This document shows, in pieces, positions 1 through 5,056 of a DNA stretch of 11,205 nt. Position 1 is the stretch's first letter. Each line of letters opens with the position of its first letter. The position numbers and the translations under genes are program-made. The DNA comes from Candidatus Micrarchaeota archaeon CG_4_10_14_0_2_um_filter_60_11. Its GTDB lineage: Archaea > Micrarchaeota > Micrarchaeia > Norongarragalinales > Norongarragalinaceae. The notes under the pieces were generated by a model, which saw nothing but the letters and a program-made list of their open reading frames with translations, searched no databases and was not told the origin of the DNA. The stretch is taken from contig PFPF01000064.1 of NCBI GenBank assembly GCA_002792915.1, forward strand, positions 1 through 11,205, in the 5' to 3' direction.

Positions 1-1
1 A

Positions 2-730
2 GTCGAAGCGTCGGGCGCGTTCACCAAGCGCCAGGACGCGCTTAAGCACGTAACCGCCGGGGCGAAGCGCATCCTGCTGACCGCGCCCGGCAAGGAAGCC
101 GACGCGACCATCGTGCCCGGAATCAACGATTCCGCGCTCAAAAAGAAAAACCAGGTAATTTCAATGGCTTCCTGCACTACGAACTGCCTCGCGCCCATGT
201 GTAAGGTTCTGCTGGACAACGGCTTCGGAATAAACAAGGGCTTCATGACCACCGTGCACGCGTACACGGGCGACCAGCGCCTCTTGGACACCGAGCACAA
301 GGATTTGCGCCGCGCGCGCGCAGCGGCGCTGAATATCATCCCGACAACCACGGGTGCGGCGAGCAGCATCGGGCTCGTGCTGCCCGAATTGGCGGGAAAG
401 CTGGACGGACTTTCCATACGCGTTCCCACGCCCGACTCTTCCCTCGTCGACTTGACCTTGGAGTTGGCGCGCCCTTCCGGCGCCGCGGAAATAAACGCGG
501 CGTTCAAAAAGGCAGCTTCGGGCAGCCTGAAGGCAATCCTAGATTACTCCGAGGACCCGCTGGTTTCCTCGGACATAACCGGCAACCCCGCGTCGTGCGT
601 GTTCGACTCGCTGGAAACGCGCGTGCTCGGCGGCAAAGGCAATTTCGCCAAAATTTTAGGCTGGTACGACAACGAGTGGGGCTACTCGAACCGTCTGGTG
701 GACGCGTGCAAGCTCGTGGCGAGGCTGTGA
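2..730 (+). CDS. gap: glyceraldehyde-3-phosphate dehydrogenase, class I (partial, 5' end missing)
   Basis: Oxidative phosphorylation of glyceraldehyde-3-phosphate to 1,3-bisphosphoglycerate with NAD(P); cytosolic glycolysis/gluconeogenesis. The reading frame is open from base 2; 242 residues are visible and roughly the first 90 (most of the Rossmann nucleotide-binding half) lie outside the window. The catalytic motif SCTTNC is at 170-187, with nucleophile Cys at 173-175; the general-base His follows in TTVHAYT. Further class I signatures are RAAALNIIPTTTGAA, LPELAGKLDG, RVPTP and the C-terminal WYDNEWGYSNR. These are the hallmarks of the bacterial/eukaryotic class I enzyme, not of the class II GAPDH typical of archaea. 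A GTG at 113 is internal, not the start. The stop is 1 bp from the pgk ATG, so the two are surely co-transcribed. Cofactor preference cannot be judged because the N-terminus is missing. Confidence 0.95.
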   Translation, partial: VEASGAFTKRQDALKHVTAGAKRILLTAPGKEADATIVPGINDSALKKKNQVISMASCTTNCLAPMCKVLLDNGFGINKGFMTTVHAYTGDQRLLDTEHKDLRRARAAALNIIPTTTGAASSIGLVLPELAGKLDGLSIRVPTPDSSLVDLTLELARPSGAAEINAAFKKAASGSLKAILDYSEDPLVSSDITGNPASCVFDSLETRVLGGKGNFAKILGWYDNEWGYSNRLVDACKLVARL

Positions 731-731
731 A

Positions 732-2021
732 ATGAAAAGTTTCGAGGCGCTCGACGCGCGGGGAAAGGCAGTCCTGCTTCGCGTTGACTTGAACACTTCC
801 CTTGTGAACGGCGAGCCACAGGACTCCCCGCGCTTCACGCAGGCGGGCGAAGTCATCCGCCTGCTGGCAAGGCGCGGCGCGAAAGTAGTTGTAATCGCGC
901 ACCAAGGCCGCCCCGGAGGCGACGACTTCTCGAGCCTCGAGAAGCACGCCGTCCTGCTTTCCAGGCACGCCAAGAAAAAAGTCAAGTTCGTTCCCGACTT
1001 GTTCAGCCCAACAACGCTCGAAAAAATCCGCGGCCTCGGCGAAGGCAAAATCCTGCTCCTGGAAAATTCGCGCTTTTATTCGGAAGAGTCCGCCGAAGGC
1101 ATCGACTATTCCAAGACTCTTCTCGTCAAGAGTCTGTCTTCGGTTGCCGACTGCTTCGTCAACGACGCCTTTTCGGCAAGCCACCGTTCGCAGGCGACTG
1201 TCACGGGTTTTCCGCAGCTGCTTCCTTCGTACGCGGGTCCGCACTTGGCGGAAGAGGTGGATTTCCTTTCGCGCCTGCGCGATTCGGCGGAGAAGCCCGT
1301 GGTTTACTGCCTGGGCGGCGCGAAAGTCGCGGAGTGCTTCAACGTCGCTGAGTACGCATTTTCAAACGGCGCGGCGCAGTCGCTGCTCGCTTCGGGGGTC
1401 TTCGGTGAACTGCTGTTCCTCGCATCCGGCAAGGATTTGGGTTTGAAGCGCGAGTGGCTCGAAAAGAAGGGTTTCCTCAAGCACTCGGAGCGCGCGCGGC
1501 GCTTGTGGGACGGCCACAAGGACGACATCGCCCTGCCTATTGATTTCGCGTTCGCGGACGACGAGGGTTTTCGCGTGGAAACGCGCGACGCCTCTACCGC
1601 GCCCAAGCCCGTGTTCGACATTGGCGGCGAAACCTTGAATTTATTCAAGCGTTACCTGAAGGACGCGAAGACGGTCTTCGTCAAGGGCCCGGCGGGGCGG
1701 TACGAAGAGCCCCCCTTCGAGTTGGGCACGAAGACGCTGTTCAAGCTGGTGTCGTCATCAAAAGCGTTCACCGTGGTCGGAGGCGGGGATTCGGGCGCCG
1801 CGCTGGAGAAATTGGGGTTCAAGGAGAAAGACTTCGGCCACGTGTGCACCGCGGGCGGCGCCATGCTGGACTTTTTGACGGGTAAGGAGCTGCCCGGCCT
1901 GGTTGCGCTGGAAAACAACGCAATAGAGCCGAAGCAAAAGCCGGATTCCGAAGTTGCAGGCGCCGAAGCGGCAGGCTCCGCAGTGGCGGGTGTCGAAGCG
2001 TCCGGCGCCGAAACAGTTTGA
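732..2021 (+). CDS. pgk: phosphoglycerate kinase, archaeal type
   Basis: Transfers phosphate between 1,3-bisphosphoglycerate and ADP, the step after GAPDH. 429 residues, slightly longer than the usual ~400-415. Motifs in order: RVDLN (17-21), HQGRPGG (57-63; archaeal PGKs have HQGRPG where bacteria have HLGRP), ENSRFYSEE (111-119), FVNDAFSASHRSQAT (142-156), GGAKV (195-199), GPAG (319-322), GGGDS (350-354) and the nucleotide-site TAGGAMLDFLTGKELPG (373-389). The catalytic domain ends near residue 395; the remaining tail is low-complexity, with four 5-residue repeats (EVAGA, EAAGS, AVAGV, EASGA) that are unlikely to be needed for catalysis. The ATG sits 1 bp after the gap stop, with a GGCGAGG stretch at 718-724 as a likely ribosome binding site. 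Transcription probably ends in T-rich DNA after 2017. Confidence 0.96.
   Translation: MKSFEALDARGKAVLLRVDLNTSLVNGEPQDSPRFTQAGEVIRLLARRGAKVVVIAHQGRPGGDDFSSLEKHAVLLSRHAKKKVKFVPDLFSPTTLEKIRGLGEGKILLLENSRFYSEESAEGIDYSKTLLVKSLSSVADCFVNDAFSASHRSQATVTGFPQLLPSYAGPHLAEEVDFLSRLRDSAEKPVVYCLGGAKVAECFNVAEYAFSNGAAQSLLASGVFGELLFLASGKDLGLKREWLEKKGFLKHSERARRLWDGHKDDIALPIDFAFADDEGFRVETRDASTAPKPVFDIGGETLNLFKRYLKDAKTVFVKGPAGRYEEPPFELGTKTLFKLVSSSKAFTVVGGGDSGAALEKLGFKEKDFGHVCTAGGAMLDFLTGKELPGLVALENNAIEPKQKPDSEVAGAEAAGSAVAGVEASGAETV
1950..2009 (+). repeat. four 15-bp tandem repeats in the pgk 3' end
   Basis: Four in-frame degenerate 15-bp units (starts at 1950, 1965, 1980 and 1995), each following the pattern GAAGnnGCAGGCnCC with a few mismatches. 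They encode the pentapeptides EVAGA, EAAGS, AVAGV and EASGA at the extreme C-terminus of PGK, followed only by ETV and the stop. The pattern suggests expansion by slippage of a short unit. Confidence 0.85.
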
Positions 2022-2070
2022 TTTGTTTTTGGCTTCGCGGCTTGCCGGCTTATTTTTTGTTTTTGTTCTT
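2017..2070 (+). terminator. T-rich termination region for gap-pgk
   Basis: Clusters of T residues at 2017-2033 and 2049-2070 follow directly on the pgk stop. Archaeal RNA polymerase stops at U-tracts without needing a strong hairpin, so this is the likely end of the gap-pgk transcript. The second cluster lies inside the 3' end of the opposing gene, where its complement encodes a Lys/Asn-rich tail. Confidence 0.5.
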
Positions 2071-2394
2071 CGCGGCGCGTTTTTTGCTTTCAACAACGGG
2101 CGCGAACTCGAAGCGCAGCCCGCCCGCGCGCCTCGCGATGAAGTTGTAAACTCCCGCCGCAACCGCGCCCGCGCACGCGCCGAGCACTCCGAAAACCAGC
2201 GGGAAAGTCACGATTGCCGCCAAGCCGATAGGGCCCTCCAGGCCGCGGAGCGTCGCGTACGGCTGGCTGCCCGTACCCACGAGGAATTGCATGGCGATTA
2301 CGACCGCCAAGCCGTAAAGGAAGCCTAACGCCGCGCCGGCCAAGCCGAACACGCGCGCCGCCGCGCCCTTGCCTACGCGCTTCAATTCGAACAT
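2050..2394 (-). CDS. small two-TM membrane protein with YNxxA-GG motif, DUF3566-like
   Basis: 114 residues with two hydrophobic segments, about 13-38 and 56-85, separated by a short polar loop, then a basic C-terminal tail (ESKKRAAKNKNKK). The end of the second segment reads GVYNFIARRAGGLRFEF. This resembles the YN..A...GGI-acidic pattern I associate with small integral membrane proteins annotated as DUF3566-like, but the assignment is from memory and the function is unknown. ATG start at 2394; convergent with pgk (28 bp between stops). A TTTTATTG element at 2430-2423 on the same strand could be its TATA box. The Lys-rich tail coincides with the T-rich terminator of pgk on the other strand. 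Confidence 0.75.
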   Translation of the reverse strand: MFELKRVGKGAAARVFGLAGAALGFLYGLAVVIAMQFLVGTGSQPYATLRGLEGPIGLAAIVTFPLVFGVLGACAGAVAAGVYNFIARRAGGLRFEFAPVVESKKRAAKNKNKK

Positions 2395-2420
2395 TTTTAA
2401 CCCAATGATTCCGGCAAGCG

Positions 2421-2430
2421 CGCAATAAAA
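2421..2430 (-). promoter_or_regulatory. possible TATA box for the 2050-2394 gene
   Basis: On the minus strand this reads TTTTATTGCG, an AT-rich island centred about 32 bp before the ATG at 2394. The spacing would leave a leader of only a few bases. The match to the archaeal TATA consensus is imperfect. Confidence 0.35.
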
Positions 2431-2453
2431 ACCCGCCTGCGGCAGCGCAAGCG

Positions 2454-2460
2454 TTTAATA
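2454..2460 (+). promoter_or_regulatory. TATA box for the deaminase gene
   Basis: TTTAATA in an otherwise GC-rich divergent intergenic region, centred 25 bp upstream of the ATG at 2482. This is the spacing expected if transcription starts at or next to the start codon, giving a leaderless mRNA. No Shine-Dalgarno-like sequence lies between box and ATG. Confidence 0.6.
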
Positions 2461-2481
2461 GAATCGTTTGCCCAATCAATC

Positions 2482-3465
2482 ATGGCAACCCCCTTCGATT
2501 ATGAGCTCACGGAGCTGCACACGCACGTGGGCGGCGCGGTTTCTCCCGAAATAATGTGGTCGCTCGCGCACTCGCAGGGCATCAAGATCAGGGGCAAGGA
2601 TTACTGGGCTTTCGTCGACTCGATTACGGTCAGGCCCGGCGAAATAAAAGGAATCAACGACTACCTCGACCTGTTCAACGTCACCGAGCTCATCCAGTCG
2701 TCTCCCGAGGGGATGGAGGAGAGCTGCCGCTCCATCGTGGGCGGCGCCTACCGCAAGAACCTGATTACGCGCATGGAGCTTCGCTTCAACCCCATGCTGC
2801 GCAACCGCGGCGGTGAAAGGGATTTGGACCACATCATTTCCGCGGCAATACGCGGCACCGAGCGCGCGATGCTCGAGTACCCCGTAAGCGCGGGCATCCT
2901 GCTCATGCTCGACCGCCGCTTCCCGCTCGGGCAGAACGCGATAATCGTGGACAAGGCAATCAAGTACAAGAACCGGGGCGTGGTTGGCATAGACTTGGGC
3001 GGGCCCGACTCGCCGGGCTTCAAAGTCAAGGATTACGCCGAGTTGTACGCGAAGGCTGGGCGCGCGGGTTTGGGCACTACGATTCACGCGGGCGAAACTG
3101 ACGCGAACGCGCACGAAGTCGCAACCGCGGTTGAAGAGCTGGGCGTGAGCCGCATGGGCCACGGCGTAAAAGCCGCGTGGGATGAAAAAGCGCTGAAGCT
3201 GCTGCGCGACCGAGGCGTCACGCTGGAGTTGTGTCCCACTTCCAACTTGAACACGAACGTGGTGCGCGGCGTTGGCGAGCTGAAGTTCGTGGTGGACAAG
3301 CTGCTGGAAGCGGAAGTAAAGTTCGCCGTAAACACGGATGGCCCCGAAATGCTGTGCACGAGCCTGCGGAAAGAGCGCGATTTGCTCAAGCGCGAAGGAA
3401 TAATGGACGACGAACAGCTATTGCAAACCGAGGATTGGGCGCGGCAGGCGTGCTTCGTCAAGTAA
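2482..3465 (+). CDS. adenosine deaminase family metal-dependent hydrolase
   Basis: Predicted to remove the 6-amino group from adenosine or a related purine nucleoside (purine salvage, cytosol). 327 residues, the usual length for this TIM-barrel family. Zinc and catalytic motifs are all placed as expected: HTH (His13, His15) in ELHTHVGG, His202 and catalytic Glu205 in TIHAGE, His227 in RMGHGV, CPTSN, and zinc-ligand Asp286 in NTDGP. Most adenosine deaminases have two Asp in the last motif (NTDDP); here the second is Gly287. That Asp normally helps hold the purine ring, so substrate choice may differ (adenosine versus another 6-aminopurine compound). ATG start 25 bp after a TATA-like box and no ribosome binding site, so probably leaderless. 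The stop codon overlaps the likely TATA box of the next gene. Confidence 0.9.
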   Translation: MATPFDYELTELHTHVGGAVSPEIMWSLAHSQGIKIRGKDYWAFVDSITVRPGEIKGINDYLDLFNVTELIQSSPEGMEESCRSIVGGAYRKNLITRMELRFNPMLRNRGGERDLDHIISAAIRGTERAMLEYPVSAGILLMLDRRFPLGQNAIIVDKAIKYKNRGVVGIDLGGPDSPGFKVKDYAELYAKAGRAGLGTTIHAGETDANAHEVATAVEELGVSRMGHGVKAAWDEKALKLLRDRGVTLELCPTSNLNTNVVRGVGELKFVVDKLLEAEVKFAVNTDGPEMLCTSLRKERDLLKREGIMDDEQLLQTEDWARQACFVK

Positions 3466-3470
3466 ATAAA
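3463..3470 (+). promoter_or_regulatory. TATA-like box overlapping the deaminase stop codon
   Basis: TAAATAAA begins with the TAA stop of the upstream deaminase gene and is centred about 26 bp before the ATG at 3492. The spacing matches the other boxes in the window, so the next gene may have its own leaderless promoter embedded in the stop codon of its neighbour. Read-through from the deaminase gene is equally possible. Confidence 0.4.
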
Positions 3471-3491
3471 CCCCGCGCGTTTTCTGGCTTC

Positions 3492-3842
3492 ATGGCAAAA
3501 CGCGAAAAACTACAGCCGCCCGCTGAAGTGGGCTTGGGCGCGGAGCGCATGACCCCGCGCTTCAGGATGCCCGCGAGCGAGCGCGAGTTCGTGGAGGGCG
3601 TGCAGTCACTCGGCTTGTTTTCCGCGTTCCGCGGCTTGAAGCGCCGCAACCAGCTATTGTTCGGCATCGTAATCAGCGCGGCGTTGATTTTGTACTGGCG
3701 CGGGTTGTGGTGGCTTTACGACCTGTTCTGGGAGTACTTCCTTCCCGAGCACCGACTGTTCGCCGCGGTTGCCAGCGTAACCCTAGGGCTAGTGATACTC
3801 GTCGGCTCCGACTACGCCGTCGAGCAGCTGTCGCGCAGCTGA
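3492..3842 (+). CDS. hypothetical small two-TM membrane protein
   Basis: 116 residues. The first ~50 are polar and basic, followed by a hydrophobic segment at about 55-81 containing YWRGLWWLYDLFWEYFLP and a second at 88-104, with a short charged end. The WRGLWWLYD..F.P pattern followed by a second helix recalls small archaeal integral membrane proteins of unknown function; I do not recognise a named family. The ATG is 26 bp after the deaminase stop. An upstream in-frame extension exists only as out-of-frame reading through the deaminase gene and is rejected. The 3' end overlaps the convergent HAD gene by 31 bp, and a T-rich stretch follows the stop. Confidence 0.8.
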   Translation: MAKREKLQPPAEVGLGAERMTPRFRMPASEREFVEGVQSLGLFSAFRGLKRRNQLLFGIVISAALILYWRGLWWLYDLFWEYFLPEHRLFAAVASVTLGLVILVGSDYAVEQLSRS

Positions 3843-4486
3843 ATTATTTTTAATATTTTTTTAAAATCGTTGGTTTCAAAGTCGCCGTGCGCGCCCTTGT
3901 CGGGCCTGAACGCGATAGTCTTTATGCCAAGCTTACGCGCGCCGTCCAGTTCGTCCTTAGCGTGTCCAATGAAAACCGCCTCGCAAGGCTTTGCATTGAA
4001 GCGGCGGAGCACGGCTTGGAACGCCTTGCGTGCGGGCTTTTCCACGCCGATTTCACTCGAACAATAAACCGCGTCCACGCGCGCCCCCCACCTTTTCAAT
4101 ATTCTCTTCTTGAACGTGGCGGAGTAAACAGAGTCCGACAATACGGCGGTCTTGAAACCTTCCCGCTTGAGGCGCGCCAGCGTTTCCACTACGCCGGGAT
4201 ACGGCTTGGCGCGCGTCAAATGATAGCGTTCGCAGTGTTTCACCCAGTTGCGCGCGTCCTTCCGGGTTTTTCCAAGCGCCTTGAAGGTGCGCGCTTGCGC
4301 TTCCCCGAAAGAAATTTTTCCGCTTGAAGCGAGGCGTTTTACTTTCTTCCAGGCGCGGTCATGCTCGGCCGGGTTGATGCCCCTACTTTTTTGGAAGGGT
4401 TCGGCGAATGCGTGAAACGTTTCGCTTATGCCTGGCGTGAGGACGCCCCCATAATCGAAGAACACGACCTTGACTTTTCCCTTCAT
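3812..4486 (-). CDS. HAD-superfamily hydrolase
   Basis: 224 residues from the ATG at 4486. HAD motifs: motif I FFDYGGVLTPG (nucleophile Asp11), helical cap about residues 20-95, motif II VLSDS (Ser117), motif III Lys150 in GVEKP, and a divergent motif IV, FIGHAKDELDGARKLG (174-187). The second Asp of the usual DxD is Gly13, and the first acidic position of motif IV is His175; Asp178, Glu179 and Asp181 remain nearby. The D-x-G-G-V form occurs in haloacid-dehalogenase-like members, so this may not be a simple phosphatase and the substrate is unknown. An in-frame TTG at 4498 would add four residues, but the ATG is preferred. It lies 23 nt downstream of the tRNA-Leu 3' end on the same strand. Its last codons overlap the convergent gene ending at 3842. 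Confidence 0.88.
   Translation of the reverse strand: MKGKVKVVFFDYGGVLTPGISETFHAFAEPFQKSRGINPAEHDRAWKKVKRLASSGKISFGEAQARTFKALGKTRKDARNWVKHCERYHLTRAKPYPGVVETLARLKREGFKTAVLSDSVYSATFKKRILKRWGARVDAVYCSSEIGVEKPARKAFQAVLRRFNAKPCEAVFIGHAKDELDGARKLGIKTIAFRPDKGAHGDFETNDFKKILKIIQLRDSCSTA
3844..3862 (+). terminator. T-rich terminator after the 3492-3842 gene
   Basis: A nearly uninterrupted A/T stretch with runs of five and seven T residues directly after the stop codon at 3842, in a GC-rich background. It lies within the 3' coding end of the opposing HAD gene, where it encodes the Lys/Ile-rich end of the protein (KKILKII). Confidence 0.55.
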
Positions 4487-4523
4487 TTTCCCGCCCAATG
4501 AGTTTTAAGTGCAGGGGAAGGGA

Positions 4524-4577
4524 TTCTCACGGCCTTTCTTTTCGTCGACGTTTTCTTTCCGCGAAAGAAAAGGTCGG
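4524..4577 (-). other. tRNA-Leu intron 2 (T-loop, position 59/60, 54 nt)
   Basis: Non-canonical site in the T-loop. The motif fits well: bulge A58-A59-C(intron 1), helix T54-T55-C56-A57 with TGAG (4529-4526) giving four pairs (one G-U), and bulge A-A-T60. The inner helix begins C-G (4576-4575) against G-C (4530-4531). Inside is a perfect 9-bp hairpin, arms TTTTCTTTC (4571-4563) and GAAAGAAAA (4559-4551) with loop GCG. Because of repeated A residues, sequence alone would allow the splice point to shift by up to two bases; the fold selects 59/60. Confidence 0.8.
4551..4571 (-). repeat. perfect 9-bp inverted repeat within the T-loop intron
   Basis: Arms 4571-4563 and 4559-4551 with a 3-nt loop (GCG). 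All nine pairs are Watson-Crick and mostly A-T, unlike the GC-rich surroundings. Its position in the centre of the intron suggests it stabilises the intron fold rather than acting as a DNA operator. Confidence 0.7.
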
Positions 4578-4608
4578 TTTGAACCCTTGAACCCCTGAGG
4601 GAATGGAT

Positions 4609-4642
4609 AACGCACCGGAGCCCGGCGTGGCCGGCCAACGAC
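4609..4642 (-). other. tRNA-Leu intron 1 (anticodon loop, position 37/38, 34 nt)
   Basis: Canonical archaeal intron site directly after G37. A bulge-helix-bulge can be drawn: 3-nt bulge A36-G37-G(intron 1) and 3-nt bulge T-T-A38, separated by a helix of C32-T33-C34-A35 with TGCG (4614-4611), where three of four positions pair and T33 faces C4612. The flanking inner helix starts T-C-G (4641-4639) against C-G-G (4617-4615), and the interior folds as CCGGC-CAC-GCCGG. The exact ends assume this fold. Confidence 0.82.
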
Positions 4643-4688
4643 CTTGAGTCCATCGCATTTGACCAGTCTTTGCTACCCCTGCACTCTC

Positions 4689-4696
4689 TTTTAAAA
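4689..4696 (+). promoter_or_regulatory. TATA box for the DUF424 gene
   Basis: TTTTAAAA, 25-32 bp upstream of the ATG at 4721, in the spacing seen at other first genes in this window. It is only 7-14 bp from the 5' end of the divergent tRNA, so TBP bound here would sit over the tRNA start region. Confidence 0.55.
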
Positions 4697-4707
4697 CGCC
4701 GCCCGCG

Positions 4708-4715
4708 TTTAATAT
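4708..4715 (-). promoter_or_regulatory. TATA box for the tRNA-Leu gene
   Basis: On the minus strand this reads ATATTAAA, 26-33 bp upstream of the tRNA 5' end at 4682, the usual distance for archaeal tRNA promoters. It lies 6-13 bp before the DUF424 start codon on the other strand, so the two divergent promoters interleave. Confidence 0.55.
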
Positions 4716-4720
4716 GCATT

Positions 4721-5026
4721 ATGTTCTGCCGCGTGCACGAGCGCTTCGAAGCCGACGGTTCCGTCACGCGCGTTGCCGCCGTCTGCGATGCCAAGCTGCT
4801 CGGCAAGAAGTTCGAGTCCGGCGGACGCGTGTTGGACTTGAAGGTCCACCGCTCGTTTTACGAGGGCAAGCGCGCGAGCGCGAAGGAAGTGCTCGAGTTG
4901 CTCGGCGGCTGCAAGAGCGCCAACCTGGTCGGCGAAAAGGCGGTAGCGTGCGGCAAGAAGGCGTTCGGCCGCGCGCCGTCGTACAAAATCAAGGGAGTTC
5001 CGGTGTTGTTGGTGTTCAAGGCTTAG
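4721..5026 (+). CDS. DUF424 family protein
   Basis: 101 residues, the normal size of this small archaeal family. Recognised from the pattern: an N-terminal strand (CRVHERFEADG), AVCDAKLLGKKFESGGRVLDL, SFYEGKRASAKEVLELL, then ANLVGEKAV and a C-terminal strand KGVPVLLVF. The family is conserved across archaea; I know of no established biochemical role and assign none. It is a cytosolic protein with no membrane segment. The ATG at 4721 is chosen because the upstream in-frame extension runs through the tRNA gene and because a TATA-like box sits 25-32 bp before it. The mRNA is probably leaderless. Convergent with the DHH gene, with 16 bp between stops. Confidence 0.87.
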   Translation: MFCRVHERFEADGSVTRVAAVCDAKLLGKKFESGGRVLDLKVHRSFYEGKRASAKEVLELLGGCKSANLVGEKAVACGKKAFGRAPSYKIKGVPVLLVFKA

Positions 5027-5035
5027 CGTGGCGCG

Positions 5036-5056
5036 TTTTTGTTCATTTCGCTTTTT
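5036..5056 (+). terminator. T-rich stretch after the DUF424 gene
   Basis: Two runs of five T (5036-5040 and 5052-5056) just after the stop at 5026, extending into the 3' end of the convergent DHH gene. Likely the transcript end for the DUF424 gene. Confidence 0.4.

Larger units (their letters stand above)
4510..4682 (-). tRNA. tRNA-Leu(CAA), class II, interrupted by two introns
   Basis: Read on the minus strand from 4682. Acceptor GCAGGGG (4682-4676) pairs fully with CCCCTGC (4517-4511); discriminator A73 at 4510; CCA is not encoded. D-arm: GCA/TGC stem with a GG in the loop. Anticodon stem ATGGA (4653-4649) pairs with TCCAT (4607-4603); the loop begins CT, then CAA anticodon (4646-4644), then G37. 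A long variable arm (CCC-TCAG-GGG) fits leucine. T-stem AAGGG (4588-4584) pairs with CCCTT (4522-4518), with loop TTCAAA-T. Two insertions break this otherwise perfect tRNA: 34 nt after G37 and 54 nt between positions 59 and 60. Removing both leaves 85 nt. It decodes UUG. No homology search was done, but every arm pairs, so a pseudogene is unlikely. A default search that does not allow a T-loop intron would probably miss it. Confidence 0.92.

Noticed and set aside
504..1244. 246-residue minus-strand open frame over gap and pgk
   Set aside because: Antisense to two clearly identified enzymes; no motif.
4487..4498. TTG start for the HAD gene adding four residues
   Set aside because: The ATG at 4486 places motif I at the usual distance from the N-terminus and needs no weak start codon.
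4543..4550. CGTCGACG palindrome as a possible operator
   Set aside because: It is an 8-bp self-complementary stretch inside the tRNA intron; it is better explained by intron structure or chance.
4499..4720. Non-coding gap, small RNA, or a degraded gene between the HAD and DUF424 genes
   Set aside because: Nearly all of it is accounted for by the intron-containing tRNA-Leu and two promoter boxes.
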